Assembly: GCA_903845055.1 (NCBI GenBank) | Contig: CAIMWF010000096.1 | Location: 1 to 32,496 of the forward strand | Length of the DNA: 32,496 bases | Direction of reading: 5' to 3' | DNA from: an uncultured Bacteroidales bacterium | Lineage (GTDB): Bacteria; Bacteroidota; Bacteroidia; Bacteroidales; FEN-979 | Shown here: positions 6,898 to 15,168 of the stretch, piece by piece | How positions within the stretch are numbered: the stretch's first letter is position 1 | How the letters are laid out: each line of letters starts with the position of its first letter | The notes under the pieces: generated by a model | What the model saw: the letters and a program-made list of their open reading frames with translations, nothing else | What the model was told of the DNA's origin: nothing | Databases searched by the model: none | Made by a program: the position numbers and the translations under genes

Positions 6898-7800
6898 TTA
6901 GGACAACAGGGTAATACCTGTCAAATTTGCCTGGTTGCTTTTCAAAAATGCATACGTTATCTTATCCGCCTTACAGTCAACAAACTGCACCCGTTTAAAT
7001 TTCCTGTTGTTTTTAAAGAAGGTGTTTATCAGGGTTGCATCCTGGAATTTAACCCCGTAAAAGGTACAGTTTTCAAAAAAACAGTCCTCCAGCGTACTTT
7101 CAAAAACGGTGTCCTGGATCTGCATGTCGATAAGGGAAGTACCATTCCACCTTGCTTTTACAATTTTATTCTTCAGGAAGTTGCCGGATTTGAAGGTTGT
7201 TTTGGTAAAATCGGCATCCGTGAAATCACAGGCGCTGATATTGCTTTTTGAAATTTCAGTTTCTTTCAGTGAACAGTTTTTAAATACATTGTTGCCTAAG
7301 TTTGAACTCTGAATCCGGCTGTTGCTGATGTCGGAATCCGTGAAGTCACAGCCGTCAATATTATTGCTGTTCAGAAGGAGTCCCGACATATTTGATCCAA
7401 CAAACAAACATCGCTGCATATTGGAGGAACTGAATTTTTCATGCAGATTTGTCAACCCTGAAAAATCAATGTCCACCAGGTTCAATGTTGACATATCCCA
7501 ACCGGTTTTTTTCTTCCGGTCACCAGCAGGCGATTCAGCCGGCTGATTTGTCAATGATTCGATTTTTGCCACTTCTGCGTCACCCGGTTGGAAACTCTCT
7601 GAGAAATAGTTGAGGTCAACGCCGAGTATTTCAGCAAGACGGTTTAAGGTCGCAATATCCGGCATGGATTCACCCCGTTCCCATTTGCCAACTGCCTGGG
7701 AACTGATCGATACCTGCCGGGCAAGTTCTGCCTGTGAAAGATTGACTTTCTTTCGTGCCGTGCCAATTTTATTGCCAATGGATTTTGAATTTAGCATCAT
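6898..7800 (-). CDS. XRE-family HTH protein fused to pentapeptide repeats
   Basis: This 300-residue protein is bipartite. Residues 8-65 form a Cro/C1-type helix-turn-helix: IGTARKKVNLSQAELARQVS, then SQAVGKWERGESMPD and LAEILGVDLNYF. After a polar linker (70-98), residues 100-270 contain many A/C-(D/N)-(L/F)-x-x units (LVDIDF, GCDFTDSDIS, ACDFTDADFTKTTF, FENCTFYGVKF) that should fold as a right-handed quadrilateral beta-helix. The protein is therefore probably a transcriptional regulator with a protein- or DNA-mimicking C-terminal sensor domain. The target is unknown. The second Met at residue 2 is an alternative start. A promoter is visible at 7823-7855. Confidence 0.85.
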   Translation of the reverse strand: MMLNSKSIGNKIGTARKKVNLSQAELARQVSISSQAVGKWERGESMPDIATLNRLAEILGVDLNYFSESFQPGDAEVAKIESLTNQPAESPAGDRKKKTGWDMSTLNLVDIDFSGLTNLHEKFSSSNMQRCLFVGSNMSGLLLNSNNIDGCDFTDSDISNSRIQSSNLGNNVFKNCSLKETEISKSNISACDFTDADFTKTTFKSGNFLKNKIVKARWNGTSLIDMQIQDTVFESTLEDCFFENCTFYGVKFQDATLINTFFKNNRKFKRVQFVDCKADKITYAFLKSNQANLTGITLLS

Positions 7801-7822
7801 ATTTTTTTGTTTTTGGATGCAG

Positions 7823-7855
7823 CAAAGTTATTTTGTACTCTCACGAAAATGCAAG
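7823..7855 (-). promoter_or_regulatory. Promoter of the XRE-pentapeptide gene
   Basis: On the minus strand, CTTG at 7852-7855 is followed after 21 bases by TAACTTTG at 7823-7830, matching the Bacteroidota -33/-7 pattern. The -7 box ends 22 bases before the ATG at 7800. The upstream segment TTGCATTTTCGT is identical to that at the valS promoter. Confidence 0.6.
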
Positions 7856-7905
7856 AATAACCCGCTACTTATCGTTGTAATCAGACCACTTTCAGTTGCT
7901 GTTTG

Positions 7906-7920
7906 ACAACCAGCGGTTGT
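7906..7920. terminator. Small inverted repeat downstream of the arr pseudogene
   Basis: ACAACC-AGC-GGTTGT is a perfect 6-bp-arm hairpin located 13 bases past the arr stop. There is no clear T-run after it on the minus strand, so a terminator role is weakly supported. It could equally be an operator near the XRE promoter. Confidence 0.25.
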
Positions 7921-7932
7921 TTTACAACGCCA

Positions 7933-8179
7933 TCAATCCTCTATTGCCTCAATACCTTGTTCTTTAAGTTTCGCAAGGGCCTCTTTCATTGCAATGACTT
8001 GTCCCTGCGGGTGTCAGGTAAATATATTTCGCCTTTTTCTTACGCCCGTAGTTTGAATGAATACCGGTTTCGATAAAATCTCCAATCTTCAGATCTGCTT
8101 TTGTGCCATGAAGGTACGTCTGTAAAAAAGGGCATTGATTGGCAACAGTCGCGTTGTTCACAGTATTGTCTTTTTTCAT
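7933..8179 (-). pseudogene. arr: Rifamycin ADP-ribosyltransferase with internal deletion
   Basis: The frame from ATG 8179 gives the conserved Arr N-terminus: LQTYLHGTKADLKIGDFIET, then NYGRKKKAKYIYLT, including the HGTK NAD-binding signature. Right after YIYLT the frame loses homology (PAGTSHCNERG) and stops. In the +1 frame the extreme Arr C-terminus appears instead: HPQGQVIAMKEALAKLKEQG, then IEAIED, with stop at 7933-7935. The whole catalytic middle (the family's GAELA and EPTGPFEDDPN region) is absent. About 65 residues remain of a normal length near 135-140, so this gene inactivating rifampicin is dead through deletion plus frameshift. Confidence 0.85.
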
Positions 8180-8300
8180 TGATCAAACTTTATGGTGATT
8201 GATGCCAGTTTCTTTTAATATCCGTTCAGTGGCGAACAAAAACTGCCGGCAGGTCTCCCACGACCAACCTTCCAATGCATCTCCCTGCCCCCCGGTTATT

Positions 8301-8575
8301 CCAGGCATTCCTGCAATACAAACAATGCACCATCCGGACCCGACGTTGACATTGCATCGTCCAAATTTAACCATTAAAATTTCACGGCAATCCAGGGGTA
8401 AAGAAATTCATAATTACTTTCGGGAAATAAGTAACGATACGGATGGACCATTGATTCACAGTAATACCATCGCATGTGCTCTCCCGGGGACGGGATCAGG
8501 ACTGGCTGGATGATCTTCAGAAAAAAATAAAAAACCACAAAGACGCAAAGGAAAATATGAAGGGCACGGAGGCCG
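8301..8575 (+). repeat. Dispersed repeat, copy 4 of 4 (truncated)
   Basis: This divergent copy keeps CATTGCATCGTCCAAATTTA, AAATTTCACGGCAA, ACTGGCTGGATGATCTTCAG and AAAAAACCACAAAGACGCAA, but lacks the right arm of the terminal hairpin: after GGGCACGGAGGC the homology stops. It is the most decayed copy. Bases 8180-8300, between arr and this repeat, contain no convincing gene. A minus-strand frame at 8183-8374 starts inside the repeat and is not believed. Confidence 0.7.
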
Positions 8576-8634
8576 GTGAACGGCAAATGAATCCATGGTG
8601 ACAATTCCCCAGCACCCACCACCCTTCACCTGAT

Positions 8635-8669
8635 ACTCGTCACTTGTCACTCGTCATTCGTCACTCGTA
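8635..8669. repeat. Heptamer tandem repeat ACTCGTC, five units
   Basis: The units read ACTCGTC, ACTTGTC, ACTCGTC, ATTCGTC and ACTCGTA, ending 13 bases before the -7 box of the downstream T9SS cargo gene. Unit length 7 with single-base variants indicates slippage followed by drift. It marks the boundary between the accessory block and the T9SS cargo genes. Confidence 0.8.
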
Positions 8670-8682
8670 ACTTCTTTTTCCC

Positions 8683-8690
8683 TATCTTTA
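8683..8690 (+). promoter_or_regulatory. Probable -7 box of the BNR/PKD cargo gene
   Basis: TATCTTTA, one base from TAnnTTTG, ends 25 bases before ATG 8716. No clear -33 TTTG is seen because the heptamer repeat array occupies that area. Confidence 0.4.
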
Positions 8691-8715
8691 CGATCCTAAC
8701 CAAAACCCATTTCCT

Positions 8716-11700
8716 ATGCGCAGATTGTTCCTCCTCGCTGCCTGGCTTCTCCTCCTTGTTATGGCTGGGAATGCACAACCGGCCGCCTCCCCGGCTGCCA
8801 ATGACACCGCGAATTTCCCCTACTGGATCGCCATGATGCAGAACCCGCAGGCCAATTTTTACAAAACGCAGCGCGCCTTCAACCTCTACTGGAAGGACCG
8901 CAAGATCACCAAGGGCTGCGGCTGGAAGGCCTTCAAACGGTGGGAATACATGATGCAGCCGCGGGTGCTGCCCGATGGCACGATCCCTGCCCCCGACGTC
9001 ACCTACAACGCCATCAGGCAGTCGAACGACAGTCCCCAGTCGACCGGCGGCACCTGGACCAGCCTCGGCCCATCGGTGATCCCCGCACCCGGCCCCGCGG
9101 GCTACGAAGGGCTCGGCAGGATCAACGTGGTGGCCTTCCACCCCACCGATCCGAACAGGATTTATGTCGGCTCCCCCTCCGGCGGGATGTGGCAGAGCAC
9201 CGACAACGGCGCCACCTGGGTAACGCATACCGATACCATCCCCACGCTGGGGGTGTCGGCCATCGTGGTTGACTTTGCCAACCCGAACCACATCCTCATC
9301 GGCTCGGGCGACCGCGACGCAGGCGACGCCGTGGGAATGGGCGTATTTAAAAGTCTCAACGGCGGTTCGTCGTGGACCGAATCGAAGACCGGCATGGGCA
9401 ACCAGACCGTTTGCCGCATCATCCAGGACCCGCTGAATGCGCAGGTCTTCCTGGCAGCCACCGCCGGCGGCGTCTACCGCTCGACCGACGGCGGCAATAC
9501 ATGGACCAGCACCAAAAGCGGCGGTTTCAAGGATATCCTCTTCAAACCGGATGACCCGAACATCGTTTATGCCGCGGCCGGCTCCTCCTTCTACCGTTCG
9601 ACCAACAACGGCGTGAGTTTTGTGCAGGTCACCGCCGGCCTCACCGCCGGGCAACGCATCGTGATTGCCGTTACCCCCGCAAACCCCAACTACGTCTATA
9701 TTCTTGAATCTGACAACACCAGCGCCTTCCAGGGGCTGTTCCGTTCCTCCGACGCCGGGCTTACCTTCACCACCCGGTCGACTACCCCCAACATCCTTGA
9801 GTATTCGTGCGACGGCAGCGGCACCGGCGGGCAGAGCTGGTACGACCTGGCCCTGGCGGCCGACCCGAACAACGCCGAGACCGTCTTCGTCGGTGGCATC
9901 AACGTTTGGAAATCGGTTAACGGTGGTACGAACTGGGCCATCAACTCCCACTGGTACGGCGGGTGCAACGTGCCTTCGGTGCATGCCGACTGCCACTTCA
10001 TCACCTTTTCACCGGTGAACGGCAAGGTGTATGCCACCAACGACGGCGGTTGCTGGAGTTCGGGCAACGGCGGAACTTCGTGGGACTATCTCACCTCGGG
10101 GATGACCATCGGCCAGATTTACAAGATCGGACAGTCGCAGACCATCCGCAACAAGGTGATCAACGGGTTTCAGGACAACGGTACTTATGGGTACACCCCG
10201 ACGGGGTGGATCCAGATCGGCGGCGGCGACGGGATGGAATGCGCAATCGACTATACCGACGCGGCCTACACTTACCATACGATCTATTACGGCGACATAT
10301 ACCGGCGCATCAACAACACCAACGAGGTGCACATTGCCGGGCAGGGAACCAACGGGATCACCGAGAGCGGCGCATGGGTCACCCCCTTCTGCCTGAACGA
10401 GGGAAACCACAAAGGGATGTTCGCCGGGTACGACAACATCTGGCGCTGCAACAACGTGACCGCCCCCCCGATCGTATGGAAAAAGATTTCCGACAACCTC
10501 GCCGGGAGCAATACCACGACCATGTCGGTGGTGGAACATTCGCCGGCCAACACCAACCTCTTTTACGCGGCACGGTCCGACAACAAGTTTTTCCGCACCG
10601 ACGACTGCATGAGCGACAACCCGCTGTGGTACGACCTCACCAGCCATCTTACCGGTTCGGGCACCATCACCGGGATCGAATCGAGCCCGACCGACGAGAA
10701 CGTCGTGTACCTGACCCGTGGCAACGGTGTGCTCAAATCGGCCGACAAGGGACTCACCTGGACCAACATCACAGGCAATCTGCCGGCCATCCACATGAAC
10801 ACGATCGTCTATTATAAAAACGCTCCTGAAGGTTTATACGTGGGCAGCGACGCCGGCGTTTATTACAAGGACCAGACCACCACCGGGTGGATCCCCTTCC
10901 TGCTGGGACTACCCACCAATGCGAAGATAACCGAGCTGGAGATCTATTACGACAACGATTCCGTATCGATGGATGCCATCAGAGCCGGCACTTACGGCCG
11001 CGGCCTCTGGGGCTCGGACCTCTACCATACCCTGCCGCATGCCGACTTCACCACGGCGAATACCACTGTGCCAGCTGGCTGCCCGATCGGTTTCAACGAC
11101 CTTTCGACCGGCGTGCCCACCTATTTCAAGTGGACCTTCCAGGGTGCCACCCCGGCCGTGTCGAATCTCAAGAACCCGGTGAACATCACCTACGCCACTC
11201 CCGGTGTATACCCGGTGAAGCTCAAAGTGTGGAATGAATTCGGGGCCGATTCGGTAACGAAGACGGGTTATCTAACCGTCAGCGGCACCCTCCTGCCCTC
11301 CGCCGCCTTCACAGCCGACAAGAACGTGCTCTGTTTCAGCGAAACAGTTCATTTCACCGACCTAACCAGTAACTGCCCCTCGTCGTGGAACTGGCAGTTC
11401 ACCCCAAACACCGTCACCTTCCTCAACGGGACCTCCGCCGCGAGCCAGAACCCCGATGTGGAATTCGACGCTCCCGGTGTTTACAACGTAACGCTAACCT
11501 GTTACAATGCCAACGGGGGTCCCTCTACCCTCACAAAACCGCAGTACATCATCTACGGGGGTTTCACACTGCCTTTCAGCGAATCGTTTGCGGGAGGATT
11601 CGACGCGCAGCACTGGGAGGTTCAGAACCCCGACCTGGCGATCACCTGGGATACCATCACCGTGGCCGGCACCACCCCCGGCTCCAAAGCGGTATGGCTT

Positions 11701-12384
11701 AATTTCTTCAACTACACCCTGATCACCCACCGCGACCAGCTGATCAGCCCCACGCTCAGTTTCTGGGGTTACGGTACCGTTGCGCTGAACTTCAGGCACG
11801 CTTACGAGCAGCGCACCCGCATTGACTCGCTGATCGTCAAAATTTCGGATGACTGCGGAGCCACCTGGCAGCGCGTGTGGGGCATGGGGCCCAACGGAAC
11901 GCCGAATGTGTTCGTCACCCACCCGACCACCAACAACGCCTTCTACCCCCAGTCGGCCAACGACTGGTGCGGCGGTAGCTACGGCACCGGTTGCTACTCC
12001 ATCGACCTGACTACCTGGGCTGGCAAACCCGACATCAAGCTGATGTTCGAATCGTACGATTTCTTCGGGAACAACCTTTTCCTGAACGACATCCGGGTCG
12101 GCGGAACGGTCGGTGTGCCGGAGGTTAAAAAGAACGAAACGGTAATGAACCTCTTCCCCAACCCGAACGACGGGCAGTTTGTACTGTCGGTGCTGCATGG
12201 CCGCGGACCGCTCACCATGGAGGTGGTCAACGTGCAGGGAGAAGTCCTGGCCACCGGCCATTATTTGTCTGAAAACGGGTCGCTGACCCGCCACATAGAC
12301 CTCAGTGCATTTGCGAAAGGGGTTTATTTCGTGAGGTTAACCGACGAAGTGAGCACACAGGTGCAGAAGGTGGTGGTTAAGTAA
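8716..12384 (+). CDS. Secreted BNR/sortilin-like protein with PKD domains and T9SS sorting signal
   Basis: This is a 1222-residue secreted protein. Residues 1-20 are the signal peptide (ending AGNAQ). About residues 110-770 form a BNR/Vps10-like beta-propeller with repeated Asp-box units: GGMWQSTDNGATW, GGVYRSTDGGNTW, SFYRSTNNGVSF, GLFRSSDAG and VWKSVNGGTNW. Two PKD domains follow, at about 775-855 (FNDLSTGVPTYFKWTFQGA) and 860-950 (HFTDLTSNCPSSWNWQF). A jelly-roll or choice-of-anchor region comes next, at about 955-1135. The last ~80 residues are a type A T9SS sorting domain (NLFPNPNDGQFVLSV ending VQKVVVK), directing outer-membrane export and surface attachment. The substrate is unknown. 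The protein probably binds glycans or acts as a surface adhesin. Confidence 0.92.
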   Translation: MRRLFLLAAWLLLLVMAGNAQPAASPAANDTANFPYWIAMMQNPQANFYKTQRAFNLYWKDRKITKGCGWKAFKRWEYMMQPRVLPDGTIPAPDVTYNAIRQSNDSPQSTGGTWTSLGPSVIPAPGPAGYEGLGRINVVAFHPTDPNRIYVGSPSGGMWQSTDNGATWVTHTDTIPTLGVSAIVVDFANPNHILIGSGDRDAGDAVGMGVFKSLNGGSSWTESKTGMGNQTVCRIIQDPLNAQVFLAATAGGVYRSTDGGNTWTSTKSGGFKDILFKPDDPNIVYAAAGSSFYRSTNNGVSFVQVTAGLTAGQRIVIAVTPANPNYVYILESDNTSAFQGLFRSSDAGLTFTTRSTTPNILEYSCDGSGTGGQSWYDLALAADPNNAETVFVGGINVWKSVNGGTNWAINSHWYGGCNVPSVHADCHFITFSPVNGKVYATNDGGCWSSGNGGTSWDYLTSGMTIGQIYKIGQSQTIRNKVINGFQDNGTYGYTPTGWIQIGGGDGMECAIDYTDAAYTYHTIYYGDIYRRINNTNEVHIAGQGTNGITESGAWVTPFCLNEGNHKGMFAGYDNIWRCNNVTAPPIVWKKISDNLAGSNTTTMSVVEHSPANTNLFYAARSDNKFFRTDDCMSDNPLWYDLTSHLTGSGTITGIESSPTDENVVYLTRGNGVLKSADKGLTWTNITGNLPAIHMNTIVYYKNAPEGLYVGSDAGVYYKDQTTTGWIPFLLGLPTNAKITELEIYYDNDSVSMDAIRAGTYGRGLWGSDLYHTLPHADFTTANTTVPAGCPIGFNDLSTGVPTYFKWTFQGATPAVSNLKNPVNITYATPGVYPVKLKVWNEFGADSVTKTGYLTVSGTLLPSAAFTADKNVLCFSETVHFTDLTSNCPSSWNWQFTPNTVTFLNGTSAASQNPDVEFDAPGVYNVTLTCYNANGGPSTLTKPQYIIYGGFTLPFSESFAGGFDAQHWEVQNPDLAITWDTITVAGTTPGSKAVWLNFFNYTLITHRDQLISPTLSFWGYGTVALNFRHAYEQRTRIDSLIVKISDDCGATWQRVWGMGPNGTPNVFVTHPTTNNAFYPQSANDWCGGSYGTGCYSIDLTTWAGKPDIKLMFESYDFFGNNLFLNDIRVGGTVGVPEVKKNETVMNLFPNPNDGQFVLSVLHGRGPLTMEVVNVQGEVLATGHYLSENGSLTRHIDLSAFAKGVYFVRLTDEVSTQVQKVVVK

Positions 12385-12464
12385 CTCAAAATTCAAAACT
12401 CAAACAGGGTTTAGGGATCATTTGAGGTTACATCCTTAAAAGTATTTTTTTTGTGATCGCTGTT

Positions 12465-12510
12465 CTTCTTTGTGCCGTGGTTAATATTCTCTTAACACAA
12501 AGGCACGGAG
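12465..12510. repeat. Imperfect inverted repeat related to the island repeat hairpin
   Basis: The left part, CTTTGTGCCGTGGTTAA (12468-12484), faces TTAACACAAAGGCACGGAG (12492-12510) across a short loop. It uses the same CTTTGTG/CACAAAG words as the hairpin of the four dispersed repeats, but in inside-out order and without the rest of the element. It could act as a bidirectional transcription stop between the two T9SS cargo genes. The intergenic space 12385-12464 starts with CTCAAAATTCAAAACTCAAA, a low-complexity tandem stretch. Confidence 0.45.
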
Positions 12511-12554
12511 GTGGACATGGAGGAGATTTTCAACCTCCCATTCAAAATCTTTCC

Positions 12555-12562
12555 GATCTTTG
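12555..12562 (+). promoter_or_regulatory. Probable -7 box of the M14 carboxypeptidase gene
   Basis: GATCTTTG differs from TAnnTTTG only at the first base and ends 26 bases before ATG 12589. This supports that ATG over the in-frame ATG at 12511, which would lie upstream of the promoter. Confidence 0.4.
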
Positions 12563-12588
12563 CACAGGAACATCTCCTCATAAACACC

Positions 12589-15087
12589 ATGCACAGAATA
12601 TCATACGCACTGTTTCTTTTGATGATCACCCTCACCGCCACCGCACAGGGCTGGCGGAAGGAAGAGATGGAGGTGAAGGTCTTTATCTCAGATCCGGCGG
12701 GGAGGGCTGCCCTGAACAGCGCGGGAATCGCATTCGAGCCGGTTTCGGCTGACGGCAGCGCCCTTCGGTGTTATGTGACCCCGGCCGAGCTTGCGCAGAT
12801 CCGGTCCGCCGGCCTGCGTTACGAGGTAACCATTGCCGACATGAACCGCCATTTCGAACATTTCTGGGATAACCCCTCCTTTCCTTCGGGATATTATACC
12901 TACGACCAGATCATCGCCATCGCCGACAGCCTGGCCGCCAATTATCCTTTGATCTGCAAAAAAGTCGTCTGGGGAATCTCTGTCGGCGGCCGTCAGCTTG
13001 CCTCGCTGAAGATCAGCGACAATGTTGATATTGATGAACCCGAACCCGAGATACTCTTCGACGGCGGCATCCACGGTGACGAGATCGGCGGATCGCAGAA
13101 CCTGATCATGTTCGCCCGCGAACTCTGCAAAGGCTACGGCACCGACCCGCTTCTCACCGGCCTGGTGAACAGCCGCGAGATATGGCTTTACCTGATGGTG
13201 AACCCCGACGGCAGGGTGAACATGTCGCGTTACAACAACAACAATGTCGACTGCAACCGCGACAACGGCTACATGTGGAATGGCGAGGGCCAGAGCACCG
13301 GCGCCTGTTCGCAGCCTGAGACGAAGGCCCTGCGCAACTGCATGTTCGACAACCAATTCGTAGTCTACACTAACTACCACAGCGGCTACGAGATGCTCAC
13401 CTACCCATGGAGCTACCGGGGCAACCCGACGCGCGACAACGCCCAGATCAGCCAGCTGGCCGGGGTTTATGCCTCCACATCCGGTTATGTCAACCTCGTT
13501 TACGGGCAGGGCTATGGCACCATGTACCCCATCAACGGCAGCACCAAGGATGTGCAGTATGGCAGCCTCGGGAACGTAGGATGGTCGATGGAGATCTCTG
13601 TTGACAAGCAGCCCCCTGCCACGCAGATCATGACCTTTTACAACGACAACCGCCCTTCGATGATCGAGATGATCACCCGCTGCGGCTGGGGCGTGACGGG
13701 AATGGTAACCGATTCGCTTACTGGAGCGCCGGTAAGCGCCTCCGTGTGGGTGAACAACTATTATCCCGTCTATACCGATCCCGTGGTGGGTGATTACCAC
13801 AAGTACATTTTACCCGGCACCTACACCGTTAAAGTGATGGCCAACGGATATAAAACAAAGACAATCACCGGGGTGACGGTACCTGCCACCGGGGCTGTTA
13901 CGAAAGACTTCCACCTTTCGCCTATTTCAAAACGCTATGCATTCAAGGTAATCAGCTGCCAGATCCCCGGCAACAACTTCGACGACGAGGGTTATACGCC
14001 GGGGGCGTTGGGAAAACCCGATTCGGTGCCCTATTCCATGGGAAGGTACGGGTGGATCGTCCTTGACATGGGCGACACCATCTGCGATGGACCGGGGATG
14101 GATTTCACCGTATACCAGGCAGGAACAGCCAACAAGACCTACACCGTTTCGGGAGGCAACAGCAAGGACGGGCCCTTTACCACCATTGGAACCGCTACCG
14201 GCACCGCAAGCTTCGACCTCGGGCAGGTCGGCATGACCCGGGCGAGGTACCTGTATATTGGTGACGATGGTACCGGGGCATCCTTTGGTCCCGGCGTGGG
14301 TTTCAACCTGGATGCCGTCGAGATGCTTACCCCGCCGCTTGTGGCAGGATTCACCGCCGATAACACCCTGCCCTGCGAAGGAACTTCTGTTAATTTCACC
14401 GACCAGTCCACCGGCAACATCGCCTCCTGGAACTGGTCCTTCCCTGGCGGAACGCCCCCCACCTCTACAGCGAAAAACCCGCAGAACATCCTGTATGCCC
14501 TGCCCGGCAGTTACAATGTGACCCTCACCGTCTCGAACGGCACCATCACCAGTTCGAAAACAAAGGTTTCCTTCATCCAGGCCATGGTGCCGCCACAGGT
14601 AAACCTCGGCAACGACACCACCGTCTGCAGTTGGTATTCGCTTACTCTTGACGCGGGTAACCCGGGATCGTCGTACCTCTGGTCGACCGGCGCCACCACA
14701 CGGACCATCCAAGTCGATGCAACCGGGGCGGGACTTGGCACCCATTCCTATTCTGTCGTCGTTACCCGTTCACCGGGCTGCAGTGCTGCCGACACCATCC
14801 GGATCACCTTCGATGATTGCACCGGGATGGCTGGCAACACGATGACGACCGGGATTACCGTATTCCCCAACCCGACCGGGGATCATTTGACCATTGATTT
14901 CGCCGGATTACAGGAAGGTAACTGGCAGTTGTACTCCACTGCCGGGGAAGTTGTTGCCCGCGGGGTTATCCCGGCCCGCCCCGACAGGGCGCAGATTCCC
15001 GTTGCCTCCCTCCCCGAAGGGATCTACCTGTTGCAGGTAAGCTCCGGCAGCCGTTCCATCCTCCGCAAGGTGGTGGTGAACAGGTAG
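12589..15087 (+). CDS. Secreted M14 zinc carboxypeptidase with PKD and T9SS sorting domain
   Basis: The start at 12589 (MHRISYALFLLMITLTATAQ) gives an 832-residue protein with a normal signal peptide; an upstream in-frame ATG at 12511 would add 26 residues and bury it. The M14 catalytic domain spans about residues 95-365. Zinc ligands H162 and E165 lie in GGIHGDEIGG, H264 in TNYHSGYEM, and the catalytic Glu is E335 in WSMEIS. There follow a carboxypeptidase-regulatory-like fold (GMVTDSLTGAPVSASVWVNN), a discoidin-like region (about 445-580), a PKD domain (FTDQSTGNIASWNWSFPGG), an Ig-like segment (NLGNDTTVCSW), and a type A T9SS sorting domain (ITVFPNPTGDHLTI to RKVVVNR). It removes C-terminal residues from extracellular peptides. 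Confidence 0.93.
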   Translation: MHRISYALFLLMITLTATAQGWRKEEMEVKVFISDPAGRAALNSAGIAFEPVSADGSALRCYVTPAELAQIRSAGLRYEVTIADMNRHFEHFWDNPSFPSGYYTYDQIIAIADSLAANYPLICKKVVWGISVGGRQLASLKISDNVDIDEPEPEILFDGGIHGDEIGGSQNLIMFARELCKGYGTDPLLTGLVNSREIWLYLMVNPDGRVNMSRYNNNNVDCNRDNGYMWNGEGQSTGACSQPETKALRNCMFDNQFVVYTNYHSGYEMLTYPWSYRGNPTRDNAQISQLAGVYASTSGYVNLVYGQGYGTMYPINGSTKDVQYGSLGNVGWSMEISVDKQPPATQIMTFYNDNRPSMIEMITRCGWGVTGMVTDSLTGAPVSASVWVNNYYPVYTDPVVGDYHKYILPGTYTVKVMANGYKTKTITGVTVPATGAVTKDFHLSPISKRYAFKVISCQIPGNNFDDEGYTPGALGKPDSVPYSMGRYGWIVLDMGDTICDGPGMDFTVYQAGTANKTYTVSGGNSKDGPFTTIGTATGTASFDLGQVGMTRARYLYIGDDGTGASFGPGVGFNLDAVEMLTPPLVAGFTADNTLPCEGTSVNFTDQSTGNIASWNWSFPGGTPPTSTAKNPQNILYALPGSYNVTLTVSNGTITSSKTKVSFIQAMVPPQVNLGNDTTVCSWYSLTLDAGNPGSSYLWSTGATTRTIQVDATGAGLGTHSYSVVVTRSPGCSAADTIRITFDDCTGMAGNTMTTGITVFPNPTGDHLTIDFAGLQEGNWQLYSTAGEVVARGVIPARPDRAQIPVASLPEGIYLLQVSSGSRSILRKVVVNR

Positions 15088-15143
15088 ATCCCCGCGCATA
15101 TTTTTGCGTACACGGAGTTCCCGTTCCGTTCAGATCATTTGCT

Positions 15144-15151
15144 TACCTTTG
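15144..15151 (+). promoter_or_regulatory. -7 box of rsmE
   Basis: TACCTTTG is an exact TAnnTTTG match ending 17 bases before ATG 15169. The -33 region is weak. This may be the promoter for the whole plus-strand run down to the Hdr-like operon. Confidence 0.5.
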
Positions 15152-15168
15152 TTACTTAAATTTGCTCC

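Noticed and set aside
8183-8374. A 63-residue minus-strand frame between arr and repeat copy 4
   Set aside because: Its first half lies inside the dispersed repeat, no family is recognisable, and composition is unlike the neighbouring genes.
1-8600. Integron-like cassette array (small same-strand genes, toxin-antitoxin pairs)
   Set aside because: No attC-like core sites after the genes and no integrase are visible; the only repeated element is the ~330-bp hairpin repeat, which does not follow every gene.
8647-9996. Long antisense frame on the minus strand (449 residues)
   Set aside because: It lies opposite the T9SS BNR/PKD gene, is extremely rich in Gly, Val and Ala, and has no motif; it is a shadow of the GC-rich coding strand. 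The same holds for long frames at 12688-13800, 13927-14745 and 21637-23286.
12511-12588. Earlier start of the M14 carboxypeptidase
   Set aside because: It would place 26 residues before the signal peptide and lies upstream of the -7 box at 12555-12562.
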